A stretch of DNA of 62,374 nt from Streptomyces sp. ADI96-02 (GTDB lineage Bacteria > Actinomycetota > Actinomycetes > Streptomycetales > Streptomycetaceae). Below the pieces are notes generated by a model. That model made no database searches and was not told where the DNA came from. It was given only the letters and a program-made list of their open reading frames with translations. Positions 62,193 through 62,374 of this stretch are shown here, one piece after another (the first letter of the stretch is position 1; each line of letters opens with the position of its first letter). The stretch is taken from positions 998,318 through 1,060,691 of the forward strand of contig NZ_ML123034.1 in NCBI RefSeq assembly GCF_003846185.1. Direction: 5' to 3'. The position numbers and the translations under genes were made by a program.

Positions 62193-62374
62193 GCTGCTTC
62201 CTTCCGCTGTCGCTGTGGTGCTCGGCCTCATCCTCCCGCGCCCGCCGCCCGCGCCCAAGGCCGCACACCGGCCGGCACACCCCCGTCACCCACCGTTCCC
62301 GGCCATCGGGGCGTGATCGAGCACCCTCGAATGTTTGCTATGGTTTTCCACGTCGGAACGGGCCGGGCCCGCGA

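Noticed and set aside
1..62374. tRNA, rRNA, CRISPR, transposase or TTA-codon (bldA) signals
   Set aside because: I looked for them by eye and saw none. A tRNA scan and a codon count would be decisive.

Overview
The window is a GC-rich actinobacterial chromosome segment and almost certainly comes from a Streptomyces species. It has strong G/C bias at third codon positions and frequent GTG starts. It carries two chaplins (chpC and chpH), a mycothiol gene (mshC), a complete Pup-proteasome locus and a gylR-glpF-glpK-glpD glycerol operon. I see no rRNA, tRNA, CRISPR array, insertion sequence or phage.

Layout. (1) 1-9.2 kb: a siderophore-interacting protein, then a compact SigK-type stress regulon. 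On the + strand lie sigK, rskA and a DNA photolyase. On the - strand lies a four-gene lipid-modification operon (FAD amine oxidase-like protein, DUF1365, cyclopropane-synthase-like methyltransferase, DUF1295). A + strand fasciclin lipoprotein of the Mpt70/Mpt83 type follows. Three promoters in the cluster share CCAATCC-N15-(C/A)CGAAT. (2) 9.2-10.3 kb: two small membrane proteins. (3) 10.4-34.9 kb: the actinobacterial proteasome neighbourhood, with helY, a lipid kinase, tatC, tatA, pafC, pafB, two FKBPs, pafA, an MFS/LacI pair, prcA, prcB, pup, dop, arc, a ferredoxin, trmI, an M50 protease, a RecB-like nuclease and an orphan response regulator. (4) 35-41.4 kb: a peptide-type ABC binding protein, a HAD phosphatase and metH. 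(5) 41.6-46.8 kb: the glycerol operon under GylR. (6) 47-53.7 kb: PAC2, mshC, an SCO1664-family kinase-like protein, DUF3090, a phosphomutase-like protein, CorA and a ferritin-like protein. (7) 54-62.4 kb: an F420-type oxidoreductase, an aldo/keto reductase, a RecD2-derived protein without ATPase motifs, small conserved proteins, chpC, chpH and an M20 peptidase.

How the parts work together. The SigK block reads as an envelope and photo-oxidative stress module: the sigma factor, held by a membrane anti-sigma factor, would drive lipid modification, a surface lipoprotein and DNA photorepair. The Pup block holds tag (pup), ligase (pafA), depupylase (dop), ATPase (arc) and 20S core (prcBA), next to the DNA-damage activator pafBC. 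The glycerol genes form one operon, with matching GylR-like boxes before gylR and before glpF.

The observations I rate highest are the SigK cluster with its three matching promoters, the structured leader of the fasciclin gene, the RecD2-like protein lacking Walker A and B, a Pup encoded with C-terminal Glu, and several likely leaderless genes. All assignments rest on reading the sequence and on recalled family knowledge; no searches were run.
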